Of a stretch of DNA of 21,309 nucleotides, positions 7,805-15,193 are shown piece by piece. Source of the stretch: CAVYYW01 sp963772845. Its GTDB lineage: Bacteria; Bacillota; Bacilli; Bacillales; Sporolactobacillaceae. Below the pieces are notes generated by a model. The model was not told the origin of the DNA. It did not search any database and saw nothing but the letters and a program-made list of their open reading frames with translations. The stretch is taken from positions 1 to 21,309 of the forward strand of contig CAVYYW010000026.1 of the NCBI GenBank assembly GCA_963772845.1, in the 5' to 3' direction. A program made the position numbers and the translations under genes. Each line of letters starts with the position of its first letter. Positions within the stretch are counted from its first letter, which is position 1.

Positions 7805-8649
7805 TCTTTAACCCCTCCAGCAGACATTCCTTGTACGAGATATTTTTTGAAAGACCATTGCGATAATAAAAGGAGGAAGACAGGCGAGAATTCCTCCTGT
7901 TGTGACCATGCCGTAATCGACGGCGTTCTTCCCGCTGAATTCACTGATCGCAACAGAGATGGTCTTAGCATCCAGGTTGGAGGTGAAGAGCAGTGCTATA
8001 GAAATTCGTCCCATGATAAAAGAAAACTTAATATCGCTGTGGCAATTAAACCTGGCCTTACGATCGGCAGGATGACGAACCACAGTGTTTGAAACCTGTT
8101 GCAGCCATCAATTGCAGCAGCTTCTTCATAGCTTTTTGAAAAGGAAGCAAAATAACTTTGCATGACCCAAATGACGAATGGGATTACGAGTGTCAAATCG
8201 ACTAAAATGAGTGTCCATTTGTGATTCAGCATATGCAGGTTACTTAGAAAGAGATAGAGCGGAATGACAATGACCACAGGCGGAATCATATAGGTGAATA
8301 AAAACAAATAGATAAGTGATGCTCTAAAGCGGAATTTCAGCCGTGCAAACGCATAAGCTGCGAGACCGCCGATAAATAAAGCAATGATCATGACACTGAT
8401 TGAAATTTCGATTGAGTTCAGCATCGCTATTTTAAACGTATGAGCGGCATTATTATTTGGGTTGACGAAAATATCAATATAGCGTTGAAAGGTGATATGC
8501 TTGGGTATCCATTTTAAAGGAACACTTGTTAAATCACTCTGATAAGAGATGCTTGATATAAACAGCCAGCCAATAGGGGCGAGAACGCCAAAAGCGACAC
8601 AGACAGCAAATAAATATTGGACCGTTCTTAATAATTTGCTGGTTCTCAT
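7801..8649 (-). pseudogene. Sugar ABC transporter permease (MalG type), two frameshifts
   Basis: The frames rebuild a 282-residue MalG/CUT1-type inner-membrane permease with about six membrane segments and the cytoplasmic EAA loop EEAAAIDGC (residues 175-183), which docks the ATPase. After LSWDEFL the frame breaks at about 7997-7999 (one base missing); it then continues ALLFTSNLDAKTISVAISEF. It breaks again in the A6 run at 7843-7848, where five As would restore the typical family end QKYLVQGMSAGGVKE. The start overlaps the upstream permease stop (ATGA, 8646-8649). The protein would be truncated near residue 217 as written, losing the last membrane segment. Mutation or base-calling error are both possible. 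Confidence 0.85.
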
Positions 8650-9524
8650 GGTGTCTCACTCCTCAAAGTTCTGACGTAGAGAATCGTTAATAACAGGATC
8701 ATGAGTGCGATTAAGTAAGAAATAGTGGCGCCGCTCGAATAGTCCAACTCTGTAAAAGCGTTGATGTAAGCCTGATAAGTCAAGGTAAGGGTTCCATTTG
8801 CCGGTCCCCCTCGGGTCGTTGCATAAATTAAATCAAAGACTTTAAAGGCTTCCATTGTCCTCATAACAACCAATACGAGAATCGTAGGCTTTAAATAGGG
8901 TAGCGTGATAAAAAAGAATCGTTTGAAAAGTCCTGCACCGTCAATGGCTGCTGCTTCATAGATGCTTTTATTTCTAAGCTGAAGCGCTGCGAGAAAGAAG
9001 ATGACGATTAACGGTGTCATTTTCCAGGCATCAGCGAGAATAATCATATTGAGGGCAAGCCAAGGTGTTCCTAGCCAAGAATGATAGTGGTCAATAATGC
9101 CTAATTGGCTCAAAAAAGCATTGAGTGCGCCATAATCTGGATGATAGATCCATTTCCATAATGCGCCGTTTACAATAGTTGGCACGGCCCATGGCAAAAT
9201 AATAATCGCTCTTAGAAACCTTTTTCCGTACAGATCTTCATCTAACAATAAAGCGATGAGCAGTCCGAATCCTAATTCAATAATAATAGAGACGACCGTG
9301 AAATAGCCTGTTCTAAATGTGGTCATCCAAAATTCATGATCGGACAGAACGCTAAGATAATTCTGTAATCCAACAAAGCTCCCATAATGGTTGGACATAA
9401 TATTCAAATCTTTAAGACTGTATATAAGTGTGGTTATGAGCGGGAATAGCACAATACCAAAGACCACAATAACTGCTGGCAGTATAATCAAATATGCAAA
9501 TCGCTGCTCCTTCACAGAAATCAC
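8646..9524 (-). CDS. Sugar ABC transporter permease (MalF/UgpA type)
   Basis: The 292-residue intact protein has about six hydrophobic segments and the EAA loop EAAAIDGAGLFKRFFF (190-205) followed by the family ITLPYLKP. It is the first transmembrane partner of a CUT1-class importer; its partner is the next gene, overlapping by 4 bp. No ATPase gene is present in the operon, as in many Firmicute CUT1 systems that share an MsmX-like ATPase. A GAGGTGATTT Shine-Dalgarno precedes the ATG. The gap from the binding-protein gene holds two stem-loops that may lower permease expression. Confidence 0.92.
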   Translation of the reverse strand: MISVKEQRFAYLIILPAVIVVFGIVLFPLITTLIYSLKDLNIMSNHYGSFVGLQNYLSVLSDHEFWMTTFRTGYFTVVSIIIELGFGLLIALLLDEDLYGKRFLRAIIILPWAVPTIVNGALWKWIYHPDYGALNAFLSQLGIIDHYHSWLGTPWLALNMIILADAWKMTPLIVIFFLAALQLRNKSIYEAAAIDGAGLFKRFFFITLPYLKPTILVLVVMRTMEAFKVFDLIYATTRGGPANGTLTLTYQAYINAFTELDYSSGATISYLIALMILLLTILYVRTLRSETP

Positions 9525-9537
9525 CTCTTAAGTTTGA

Positions 9538-9600
9538 AAAGGGGCAATAACGCCCCTTTCAGACTGATAACAAGCGGCTCTGCCAATTATTCATTTGGCA
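9538..9600 (-). other. Two stem-loops between binding-protein and permease genes
   Basis: AAAGGGGC (9538-9545) pairs with GCCCCTTT (9552-9559) around AATAAC, and TGCCAA (9581-9586) pairs with TTGGCA (9595-9600). On the reverse strand the first stem ends in TTTT then C, a weak terminator. Such hairpins after a binding-protein gene commonly protect its mRNA or attenuate read-through, giving excess binding protein over permease; that role here is inferred. Confidence 0.6.
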
Positions 9601-9620
9601 GATGCCTGTTATATGATGCT

Positions 9621-10883
9621 TTATTTTGCTAATTTCTCGGCTTGTTTTTGTATACCATCCAATGCGTTTTGTGGAGACGTTTTATCTAATAAAGCTTTCT
9701 GTAAGGCAACTTGTAATTTGGTGGAAAGCTCACCATACCAAGGAACAATCGGACGGTTGGCAATCCGTGAATATTGCTCTTTGCTTGCTGCGACAACGGC
9801 AGGGTTGGTGTTCTTGACTTTAGGATCATCATAAAGTGACTTCCAAATCGGCAGGGCGTTTTTTGCATATTGTTTTTGGACAGATTTTGAAGAAAGGTAC
9901 TTGATGTACTTCCAGGCAGCATCAGCATTTTGAGAGCCTTTGGTGATGGAAAGTCCCATTCCGCCGTTCACTGAGTAGCCCGGATGTCCGTTTGCACCAG
10001 GAACTGGCATAATCCCGACGTTTCCGTTTACTTTTGATTGTTTAGGATCATTCGCAAGGTTATACATGTACGTCCAGTTCAGAGCAAAGGCTGCTTTTCC
10101 ACTCGAGAAGACACCACGTACATCTTCTTCAAGATATTGTGTTGATTTTGGGTTGCTGATGCCGCTCTTAAGAGAGTTCACCATAAATTGAAGCGCTTTC
10201 ACATTTTCGGCTGAATTAACGGTTGGTTTTCCGTTCTCATTAACCAGACCGCCTCCAAAAGATGAGTTAAGCACAACATCATCACAGATCAAGGCTTCGG
10301 CCTGTGACCAGCTCCATACAAGAGGATAATCAACAATGCCTTTCTGCTTAATGATTTTTGAGTCAGCCATGACATCACTCCATGTCTTAGGCGGGGCAGA
10401 AATGTTGGCTTTTTTAAGCATTTCTTTATTATAGAAAAGGAACTTTGTATCGTTTAGCCAAGGCATGCCATAAATTTTGTTTTTATACGAGACAGAATCA
10501 ATAGCTCCTTGGAAAATATCCTGTTTCATATCTGAGCTTAATTTGTCTGAAATGTCTTTCACTAACCCTGCTTTGGCAAACTTCGCAGTCCAGGGTGCAT
10601 CGGATAAGACCACATCATACCCGCCTGAACGCGCAGAGGTTTGGATCTTTTGTTCTAAGGATTCATATGGAACAAAGGTCAGTTTCACTTTTACATTAGG
10701 ATTCGCTTTCTCAAATTTCGTTGTGATTGCGCGAATATCTTTTTCGCTGTAGCCCGCTTGTTTCATAAATAAGGCATTAATTGTCTTTTTTCCATTGCTT
10801 GAAGAGCTGGAACTGCCGCCACCGCAAGCCGTCATTGCCACAAGCAAAAAGATACTCATTAACAGGACAACTATTTTTTTCAA
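9621..10883 (-). CDS. Sugar-binding lipoprotein of ABC transporter (CUT1, MalE/UgpB-like)
   Basis: The 420-residue product starts with a lipoprotein signal peptide, MKKIVVLLMSIFLLVAMTAC, with C20 as lipid anchor, then a short Gly/Ser-rich linker. The rest matches extracellular solute-binding family 1: VKVKLTFVPYESLEQKIQTS, YDVVLSDAPW, GMPWLNDTKFLFYNKEMLKKA, WSQAEALICD and AWKYIKYLSS. It captures a sugar or oligosaccharide outside the membrane for the two downstream permeases. The start is a TTG (10881-10883), chosen because AAGGGGGA lies at normal spacing and the signal peptide begins there. The ROK gene ends 12 bp upstream, so it belongs to the same operon. The ligand is not identifiable from sequence. 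Confidence 0.92.
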   Translation of the reverse strand: MKKIVVLLMSIFLLVAMTACGGGSSSSSSNGKKTINALFMKQAGYSEKDIRAITTKFEKANPNVKVKLTFVPYESLEQKIQTSARSGGYDVVLSDAPWTAKFAKAGLVKDISDKLSSDMKQDIFQGAIDSVSYKNKIYGMPWLNDTKFLFYNKEMLKKANISAPPKTWSDVMADSKIIKQKGIVDYPLVWSWSQAEALICDDVVLNSSFGGGLVNENGKPTVNSAENVKALQFMVNSLKSGISNPKSTQYLEEDVRGVFSSGKAAFALNWTYMYNLANDPKQSKVNGNVGIMPVPGANGHPGYSVNGGMGLSITKGSQNADAAWKYIKYLSSKSVQKQYAKNALPIWKSLYDDPKVKNTNPAVVAASKEQYSRIANRPIVPWYGELSTKLQVALQKALLDKTSPQNALDGIQKQAEKLAK

Positions 10884-10895
10884 TTTAAATCCCCC

Positions 10896-12002
10896 TTATA
10901 ATTGTGTGATTTGCTCAAAAGCGTAAGCAGATGCTCCAATCGCACAGGCTTCCGTACCTAAAGCGGAAAACTCAATTTTTATCGGTATAGGTGTGAATTT
11001 TTCTATCTGACTGTTGAGCTTGTCCAAATAGGGAGGCATGGATTGAGCGACACCTCCGCCGATAATGACCTTCTCAGGATTTAATAGATTGGAAAAATTA
11101 GCGATGACCATCGCAATATCATTAATAAAGGTATCAACGACTTGAATGGCCTCTGAGATGCCATCAGCACAATCTTGAAAAAGCTGTCTGCTGTTTCCAT
11201 AACGCTTCGTTAAACCTGTACCTGATGCTCTTTGTTCAAATGGGCCAAATTCCCCTATATTACCAAAACGTTCTTCAGAGATATCCTTGCGATCAATAAA
11301 ATAACCGATTTCACCTGCTGCATAAGAATGGCCTTCGATTAGTTTATTATTGGCAATGATGGCACTGCCGACCCCGGTACCGATCGCAAGAAAAACAAAA
11401 TCACGGCACTGTTTACCATTCCCTATAAGCTTCTCGCCATACACCGAACAGTTCACATCATTATTAATGAAAATTGGAAAGTCAAAGGATTCAGCCAGAT
11501 TCTCAATGAGATGAATGTATTCCCATCCAAGGTTGGGGGAATCAACAACAATCCCTTTTTGGCTATCGATTATGCCTGCAAGTCCAATTCCCATCGATAT
11601 AATCTTCTCCTGACCAACAGGCGCATCCTTTATAAAGCGTTGAATGATCTGAACAAGTGGATGAATTTTTTTCTGGGTCGGGACTTCTCTTTTGAAAATA
11701 ACATCCCCATTGAGATCGGTTAACACCATTAGCAATTTTGTTCCACCGATGTCAATACCCAGGCCATATCTCGCACGCGGATTAAAAATAAGCTGAATCG
11801 GTCGGCGGCCTCCTTTTGTTGTTGATGCGCTTTTGCCAGTCTCCTGAACAAAGTCATCATTAATTAATTCATCGATAATAATTGAGATCGTGGAACGTGA
11901 CAAATTCAATTCTTTTGAAAGTGCACTCCTTGAAATGGGCTGAAAGCGGCGGACAACATCGAGCGTTTGTCTGCGGTTCTCAAGCTTTATATCTCTGTCC
12001 AT
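10896..12002 (-). CDS. ROK-family transcriptional repressor (XylR/NagC type)
   Basis: The 368-residue product has an N-terminal winged-helix DNA-binding domain (about 10-60, with ISRSALSKELNLSRSTISIIIDELI) and a ROK domain with GIDIGGTK (82-89), INNDVNCSVYGE (179-190) and AIGTGVGSAII (206-216). The usual ROK zinc motif CxCGxxGC and the His of GE(L/I)GH are absent: the sequence here is GEIGYFIDRKD, then a cysteine-free stretch. This fits a sensor rather than a kinase. A 9-bp-arm palindrome of XylR type lies 20-44 bp before its start, so it probably represses itself and the four downstream genes until a sugar or sugar phosphate binds. An AAGGTGA Shine-Dalgarno supports the ATG at 12002. Confidence 0.9.
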   Translation of the reverse strand: MDRDIKLENRRQTLDVVRRFQPISRSALSKELNLSRSTISIIIDELINDDFVQETGKSASTTKGGRRPIQLIFNPRARYGLGIDIGGTKLLMVLTDLNGDVIFKREVPTQKKIHPLVQIIQRFIKDAPVGQEKIISMGIGLAGIIDSQKGIVVDSPNLGWEYIHLIENLAESFDFPIFINNDVNCSVYGEKLIGNGKQCRDFVFLAIGTGVGSAIIANNKLIEGHSYAAGEIGYFIDRKDISEERFGNIGEFGPFEQRASGTGLTKRYGNSRQLFQDCADGISEAIQVVDTFINDIAMVIANFSNLLNPEKVIIGGGVAQSMPPYLDKLNSQIEKFTPIPIKIEFSALGTEACAIGASAYAFEQITQL

Positions 12003-12021
12003 AGTTCACCTTCTTCTAGTT

Positions 12022-12046
12022 AGTTTGTTTTCCGAATAAACAAACT
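12022..12046. promoter_or_regulatory. ROK operator palindrome (XylR-like)
   Basis: AGTTTGTTT (12022-12030) and AAACAAACT (12038-12046) are perfect inverted arms around a 7-bp spacer. From memory, Bacillus xyl operators have the same half sites (TTAGTTTGTTT...AACAAACTAA). It lies directly downstream of the -10 box of the ROK operon, where bound repressor would block transcription start. Confidence 0.8.
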
Positions 12047-12054
12047 TTAATTTT

Positions 12055-12083
12055 AGTATACATTAATGTAAGGGCTTTCACAA
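12055..12083 (-). promoter_or_regulatory. SigA-type promoter of the ROK / ABC operon
   Basis: Reverse-strand TTGTGA (12083-12078) and TATACT (12060-12055) are separated by 17 bp. Predicted transcription start is near 12048, at the edge of the ROK operator. Confidence 0.72.
12067..12080. promoter_or_regulatory. Candidate cre (CcpA) site inside the ROK promoter
   Basis: TGTAAGGGCTTTCA matches the cre consensus TGWNANCGNTNWCA except for one base of the central CG. It overlaps the -35/-10 spacer, a position where CcpA would repress. The mismatch in the conserved centre lowers confidence. Confidence 0.4.
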
Positions 12084-12143
12084 CCGTTATCAGAAAAATG
12101 GTTTATTTTAATAAATGGAGGAGAGTTATGGGAGGGCTTGTCT

Positions 12144-12240
12144 AAAGTGGATATCAAATCACGAAAGGAGTTAGCAAATCTCGGAAGTGGACAACAAATC
12201 TTGAAAGTAGATAGCAAATCAAGTGGACAATAAATCTCGG
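12144..12240. repeat. Tandem array of five 20-bp units
   Basis: Units begin at 12144, 12164, 12184, 12204 (17 bp) and 12221 with consensus RAAGTGGAYANCAAATCNCG. The same family occurs on the other strand at 4271-4356. The array runs straight into the galU remnant, where a further degenerate unit can be read at about 12359-12380. Confidence 0.75.
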
Positions 12241-12245
12241 TGAAA

Positions 12246-12497
12246 CAAATTCGGGTGGAAGTAAATTCAATTGACGGAACGCGAATTCAAAAATTGAATG
12301 AAACAAAGAGGACGTCAACGCCATGGAAAATTTTGAAGGGGAACGATACGAATGTCGGAAGTGGAGAAAATCTCGAATTGGTTAATTGTCTTGACCACGC
12401 TCGCCTTTGCAACCTGAAGGATGAAAGCATCAGAGGCGATGTCCTAAAAGGCATTGACCGCATTCTTAGTGATCTGCAAGCGAAAGAGAATCGTTAA
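12246..12497 (+). pseudogene. Duplicated 3' fragment of galU, degenerate 5' portion
   Basis: This segment repeats galU from about 6645 to its stop at 6863, plus the terminator. From about 12415 on, it matches galU with only three substitutions and no indels to the end of the terminator. Upstream of that it differs mainly by insertions: ten relative to galU, eight of them one or two A residues, one AAGT and one TCTCGAA. The galU copy keeps the protein reading frame, so galU is the parent. A frame from 12240 runs through it to the galU stop codon but the N-terminal part does not resemble any protein. It is not a functional gene. Confidence 0.85.
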
Positions 12498-12505
12498 ATA
12501 ACATG

Positions 12506-12538
12506 AAAAGCGTCGAGCCAATGGCTCGGCGCTTTTTT
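12506..12538 (+). terminator. Duplicate of the galU terminator
   Basis: The stem-loop and T-run are identical to 6872-6904. It lies 23 bp beyond the end of the convergent LacI-type gene and, because the left arm begins with four A residues, could also act weakly on reverse-strand transcripts from that gene. Confidence 0.85.
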
Positions 12539-12560
12539 ATGGATTACTTTTATTTCTTCT

Positions 12561-13568
12561 TCAAATAGTGTGTTGAGAAGCTCGCTTAATCAATTGGGAC
12601 GGCAGCAAAATTTCCTGAAAGGGGGCATCCGGATTGATGGTGCGCCAGAGGATCTGTTCGACAGCTTTTTTTCCGAAGTATTCAAGGTTAATGCCAACGG
12701 TTGTTAGCTTCGGTGTGGAGATCCGGGAAAGATCGCCATTATCAAAACTGCAGACGGAGGCGTCAGTAGGAACAAAAAGTCCGTGCTGCCGAAGGGCTGA
12801 CGTTATCAGAAAGCCAAGTCCGTCATTCACACAGAACCATGCGGTTGGCTGTTGTTCTAAGCCTGCCACTACACGCAGCACCTCTTCGTCGTTTTCCTCA
12901 GTCTGTGAAAAAATCAGCCTGCTGTCGGGAGTCAATCCTCTTTTGTAAAAGGCAAGCTTATAGCCTTCAAGCCTTTCGTAATAACTCGGTGAAAAATCGA
13001 TATCCCCGAGAAAACCAATCTCACGGTGACCAAGCTCAAGCAGATAGTCGACCGCTTCATAGGCGCTGAACCGGTTGTTGGTTAAAATCGCGTCAGCCTG
13101 CATGCCTGGAAAATGGTGGTCAATAATGACAGTCGGCAGACCCGTTGCAAGGACCATTTCTGTGTATGCCTTTGACGTATGCGAGAGAATAATAACGCCA
13201 TCAATGTCCTGTTGGTCAAACAGAGCCGGCAACTGCAGGTTTTCTTGAGTAAACTGGTCGATGGACTGAATAAACAGGTGCATGCCACGGCTGTTAAGTT
13301 CTTTTTCGATGCTCAGATATATTTCTCCAAAAAAACTTTTTCGGGAAAATGCAAAGTCCGAAGCGATTAAAGCAATATTTTGAAGGGACACTGTATTCCC
13401 AGCCTGCTTCTTTCCGGAATATTTATAACCCAATTCTTTAGCGGTTTTCATAATCAAAAGACGTGTTTCCTCGCTGACGCCTGCTTTACCAGACAGAGCT
13501 TGAGAAACCGAGTTTTTTGATACCCGTAATTTATCAGCAATATCCTGCATTGTAATTTTTCTATTCAT
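12561..13568 (-). CDS. LacI-family transcriptional regulator of the beta-mannoside operon
   Basis: The 335-residue product has a classical LacI helix-turn-helix at the N-terminus (ITMQDIADKLRVSKNSVSQALSGKAGVSEETR, given in two parts: MQDIADKLRVSKNSVSQAL then SGKAGVSEETR), a hinge helix region near 45-55 and a periplasmic-binding-protein-like sensor domain (IALIASDFAF, DGVIILSH, LGHREIGFLGDIDF, DGLGFLITSALRQHG, FDNGDLS, TTVGINLEYFGKKAVEQILWR). It is divergent from the ABC/GH130 operon and the gap has two matching palindromes, one just past each predicted -10 box, which supports local repression and self-control. The inducer is probably a manno-oligosaccharide or product, inferred from the operon content. 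Confidence 0.9.
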   Translation of the reverse strand: MNRKITMQDIADKLRVSKNSVSQALSGKAGVSEETRLLIMKTAKELGYKYSGKKQAGNTVSLQNIALIASDFAFSRKSFFGEIYLSIEKELNSRGMHLFIQSIDQFTQENLQLPALFDQQDIDGVIILSHTSKAYTEMVLATGLPTVIIDHHFPGMQADAILTNNRFSAYEAVDYLLELGHREIGFLGDIDFSPSYYERLEGYKLAFYKRGLTPDSRLIFSQTEENDEEVLRVVAGLEQQPTAWFCVNDGLGFLITSALRQHGLFVPTDASVCSFDNGDLSRISTPKLTTVGINLEYFGKKAVEQILWRTINPDAPFQEILLPSQLIKRASQHTI

Positions 13569-13602
13569 ATAGATAACTCCTTGTTTAGGCGTTTGCGATA
13601 AT

Positions 13603-13616
13603 TTGTCACGTTACAA
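13603..13616. promoter_or_regulatory. LacI-type operator O1 (near the regulator gene)
   Basis: TTGTCACGTTACAA is a 14-bp near-palindrome with the central CG typical of LacI-family sites. It shares TTGTNANGTTACAA with O2 and covers the predicted start of regulator transcription. Confidence 0.65.
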
Positions 13617-13620
13617 AATA

Positions 13621-13648
13621 ACTATACGTCACTCTGCTAATAATGTAA
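13621..13648 (-). promoter_or_regulatory. Promoter of the LacI-type regulator
   Basis: Reverse-strand TTACAT (13648-13643) and TATAGT (13626-13621) with 16-bp spacing. The predicted start falls in O1. Confidence 0.5.
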
Positions 13649-13691
13649 ATATAATGCACTAAATAAGTCTTTTAATTTATTAAATAATTCG

Positions 13692-13720
13692 TTGACGAAT
13701 TACAAATAGTGTGAAATAAT
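13692..13720 (+). promoter_or_regulatory. Promoter of the ABC / DUF1861 / GH130 operon
   Basis: TTGACG (13692-13697), 17-bp spacer, AATAAT (13715-13720), with TG one base before the -10 (extended -10). The predicted start lies in O2, leaving a leader of about 145 nt. Confidence 0.65.
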
Positions 13721-13722
13721 GT

Positions 13723-13742
13723 TTTTTGTAAGGTTACAAAAA
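13723..13742. promoter_or_regulatory. LacI-type operator O2 (operon side)
   Basis: TTTTTGTAA (13723-13731) and TTACAAAAA (13734-13742) form perfect 9-bp arms around GG. It matches O1 at 12 of 14 core positions and lies right after the -10 box. Further half sites (ATTACAAA) occur at 13699 and 13745. Confidence 0.65.
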
Positions 13743-13805
13743 TAATTACAAAATGTATTTTTTGATGACTCGTTTTGCTTCACTTATTTATTTTTTTGAG
13801 AGAAA

Positions 13806-13819
13806 TGATAACGCTATCA
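13806..13819. promoter_or_regulatory. cre site (CcpA) in the operon leader
   Basis: TGATAACGCTATCA fits the consensus TGWNANCGNTNWCA at every position. It is about 80 bp downstream of the predicted transcription start and 55 bp before the first gene, a roadblock-type position for catabolite repression by glucose. Confidence 0.8.
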
Positions 13820-13873
13820 TCTGGTAGAAAATCATTTTTTGCACAAGATATTAAAAAAAGGCGGGGGAAGAAC

Positions 13874-15193
13874 ATGAAAAAAATATCGGCTTTATTCTTT
13901 TCTATTGTGCTCTTGATTGGCGTGCTTGCGGGCTGTTCAACCGGCAACAGCAGCAACAAGGATACGTCTACAAAGAATGGCGTGACCACCATTGATTTCT
14001 GGGCGGCGCCAAATCCAACACAGCAAGTATTCTGGAAAAACATGGCGACTCAATTCATGAAAGAAAACAAAGATATTAAAGTGAAAGTTAGTCCTATGAA
14101 AGAAAGCCCAACGTCAGAAGCAAGTATTCAATCGGCAATTGCTGGAGGAAGTGCTCCGACAATCTCCGAGAATATCAGCCGCGGTTTTGCAGCTCAGCTT
14201 GCTGACAGTAAAGCGCTTGTCCCGCTCGATCAAATGGCGGGATACGACAAGGTCCTTAAAGAACGTCATATGGAAAACACCATTAAAGGCTGGAAATTCT
14301 CTGATGGGCATCAATATGTTCTTCCTGTCTATTCGAATGCGATGCTGTTTGGGTGGAGAATTGATATTCTGAAACAGCTCGGTATCAACAAAATGCCTCA
14401 AACGTACAGTGAGGTTTATGATGCCGCTAAGAAATTAAAGGCGAAATACCCTGAGAAATTTATCTGGGCGACGCCTGATCTTGCCGATCCGACAGCATTC
14501 AAACGCTGGTTTGATTTCTTCATGCTTTATGATGCAGCGTCTAACGGCAACAATTTCATTGAAGGAAAGAAACTGGTTGCGGATGACAAGGCTGGCATAA
14601 ACACATTGACATTCTTAAACAAGCTTCAATCACAAAATGCTTTAATGACGAAACAGGTGAAGGATCCATTTGAAAATGGTGTCGGTATTTTCTCCTCAAT
14701 CGGCCCATGGACGTTCACTGCTTGGAAGCAAAACTATCCGAAGATGCAGTATAAGAAAACGTATGACTTATCCGTGCCTCCGGTTCCGGACAATATGGAA
14801 GGAAAACATGTCAGCACGTTTGCGGACACAAAAGGGTTAGTCATTTACGCTTCAGCAACGAAAGCACAGCAAAAAGCAGCGATGAAGTTCGTGCAGTGGG
14901 TTTACTCTAAGCCAGCAAATGATTTAGCTTGGCTTAAAAAGACCGACCTGCCGCCTGCACGTGATGATTTATCAACAAATGCTGCCTTTAAAGATTTCTT
15001 TAATAAAAACCCTGAGCTTGTCCCTTATGCAAAAGAAATTCCTTATGCAATCCCTGCAATCGACAACTCAAAATATAATGAATTACAAACATTCATCGGC
15101 CAAGATGCCGTTAACCCGATCGTGAAAGGCCAAGCAGAACCAAAACCTGCCTGGAATAAAATGAAACAGGCGATCAAGGGGGATCTTAAGTAA
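13874..15193 (+). CDS. Sugar-binding lipoprotein of ABC transporter (probable manno-oligosaccharide)
   Basis: ATG 13874 is chosen because GGGGGAAG precedes it and the signal peptide MKKISALFFSIVLLIGVLAGC begins there (first 20 residues, then anchoring C21); the frame is open further upstream to 13775 but that part is the leader with the cre site. The mature part of the 439-residue protein looks like a family-1 solute-binding protein: TTIDFWAAPNP, AIAGGSAPTISENISRGFAAQL, YVLPVYSNAMLFGWR, GIFSSIGPWTFTAW and AMKFVQWVYSKPAND. It would deliver oligosaccharide to the two permeases. The stop and the next start overlap as TAATG. Ligand assignment to beta-mannosides rests on the GH130 gene downstream. 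Confidence 0.92.
   Translation: MKKISALFFSIVLLIGVLAGCSTGNSSNKDTSTKNGVTTIDFWAAPNPTQQVFWKNMATQFMKENKDIKVKVSPMKESPTSEASIQSAIAGGSAPTISENISRGFAAQLADSKALVPLDQMAGYDKVLKERHMENTIKGWKFSDGHQYVLPVYSNAMLFGWRIDILKQLGINKMPQTYSEVYDAAKKLKAKYPEKFIWATPDLADPTAFKRWFDFFMLYDAASNGNNFIEGKKLVADDKAGINTLTFLNKLQSQNALMTKQVKDPFENGVGIFSSIGPWTFTAWKQNYPKMQYKKTYDLSVPPVPDNMEGKHVSTFADTKGLVIYASATKAQQKAAMKFVQWVYSKPANDLAWLKKTDLPPARDDLSTNAAFKDFFNKNPELVPYAKEIPYAIPAIDNSKYNELQTFIGQDAVNPIVKGQAEPKPAWNKMKQAIKGDLK

Noticed and set aside
12246..12420. Diversity-generating retroelement variable/template pair, suggested by adenine-specific differences
   Set aside because: Those systems substitute at template adenines without changing length; here bases are inserted, and no reverse transcriptase gene is present.
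12240..12497. An 85-residue open frame ending at the galU-type stop
   Set aside because: Only the last part resembles GalU, and the rest is shifted by the A insertions; there is no ribosome site and no intact domain.
13775..13873. Upstream TTG start for the binding lipoprotein
   Set aside because: It would put 33 residues before the signal peptide and cover the leader with the cre site; ATG 13874 has both a ribosome site and the lipoprotein signal.
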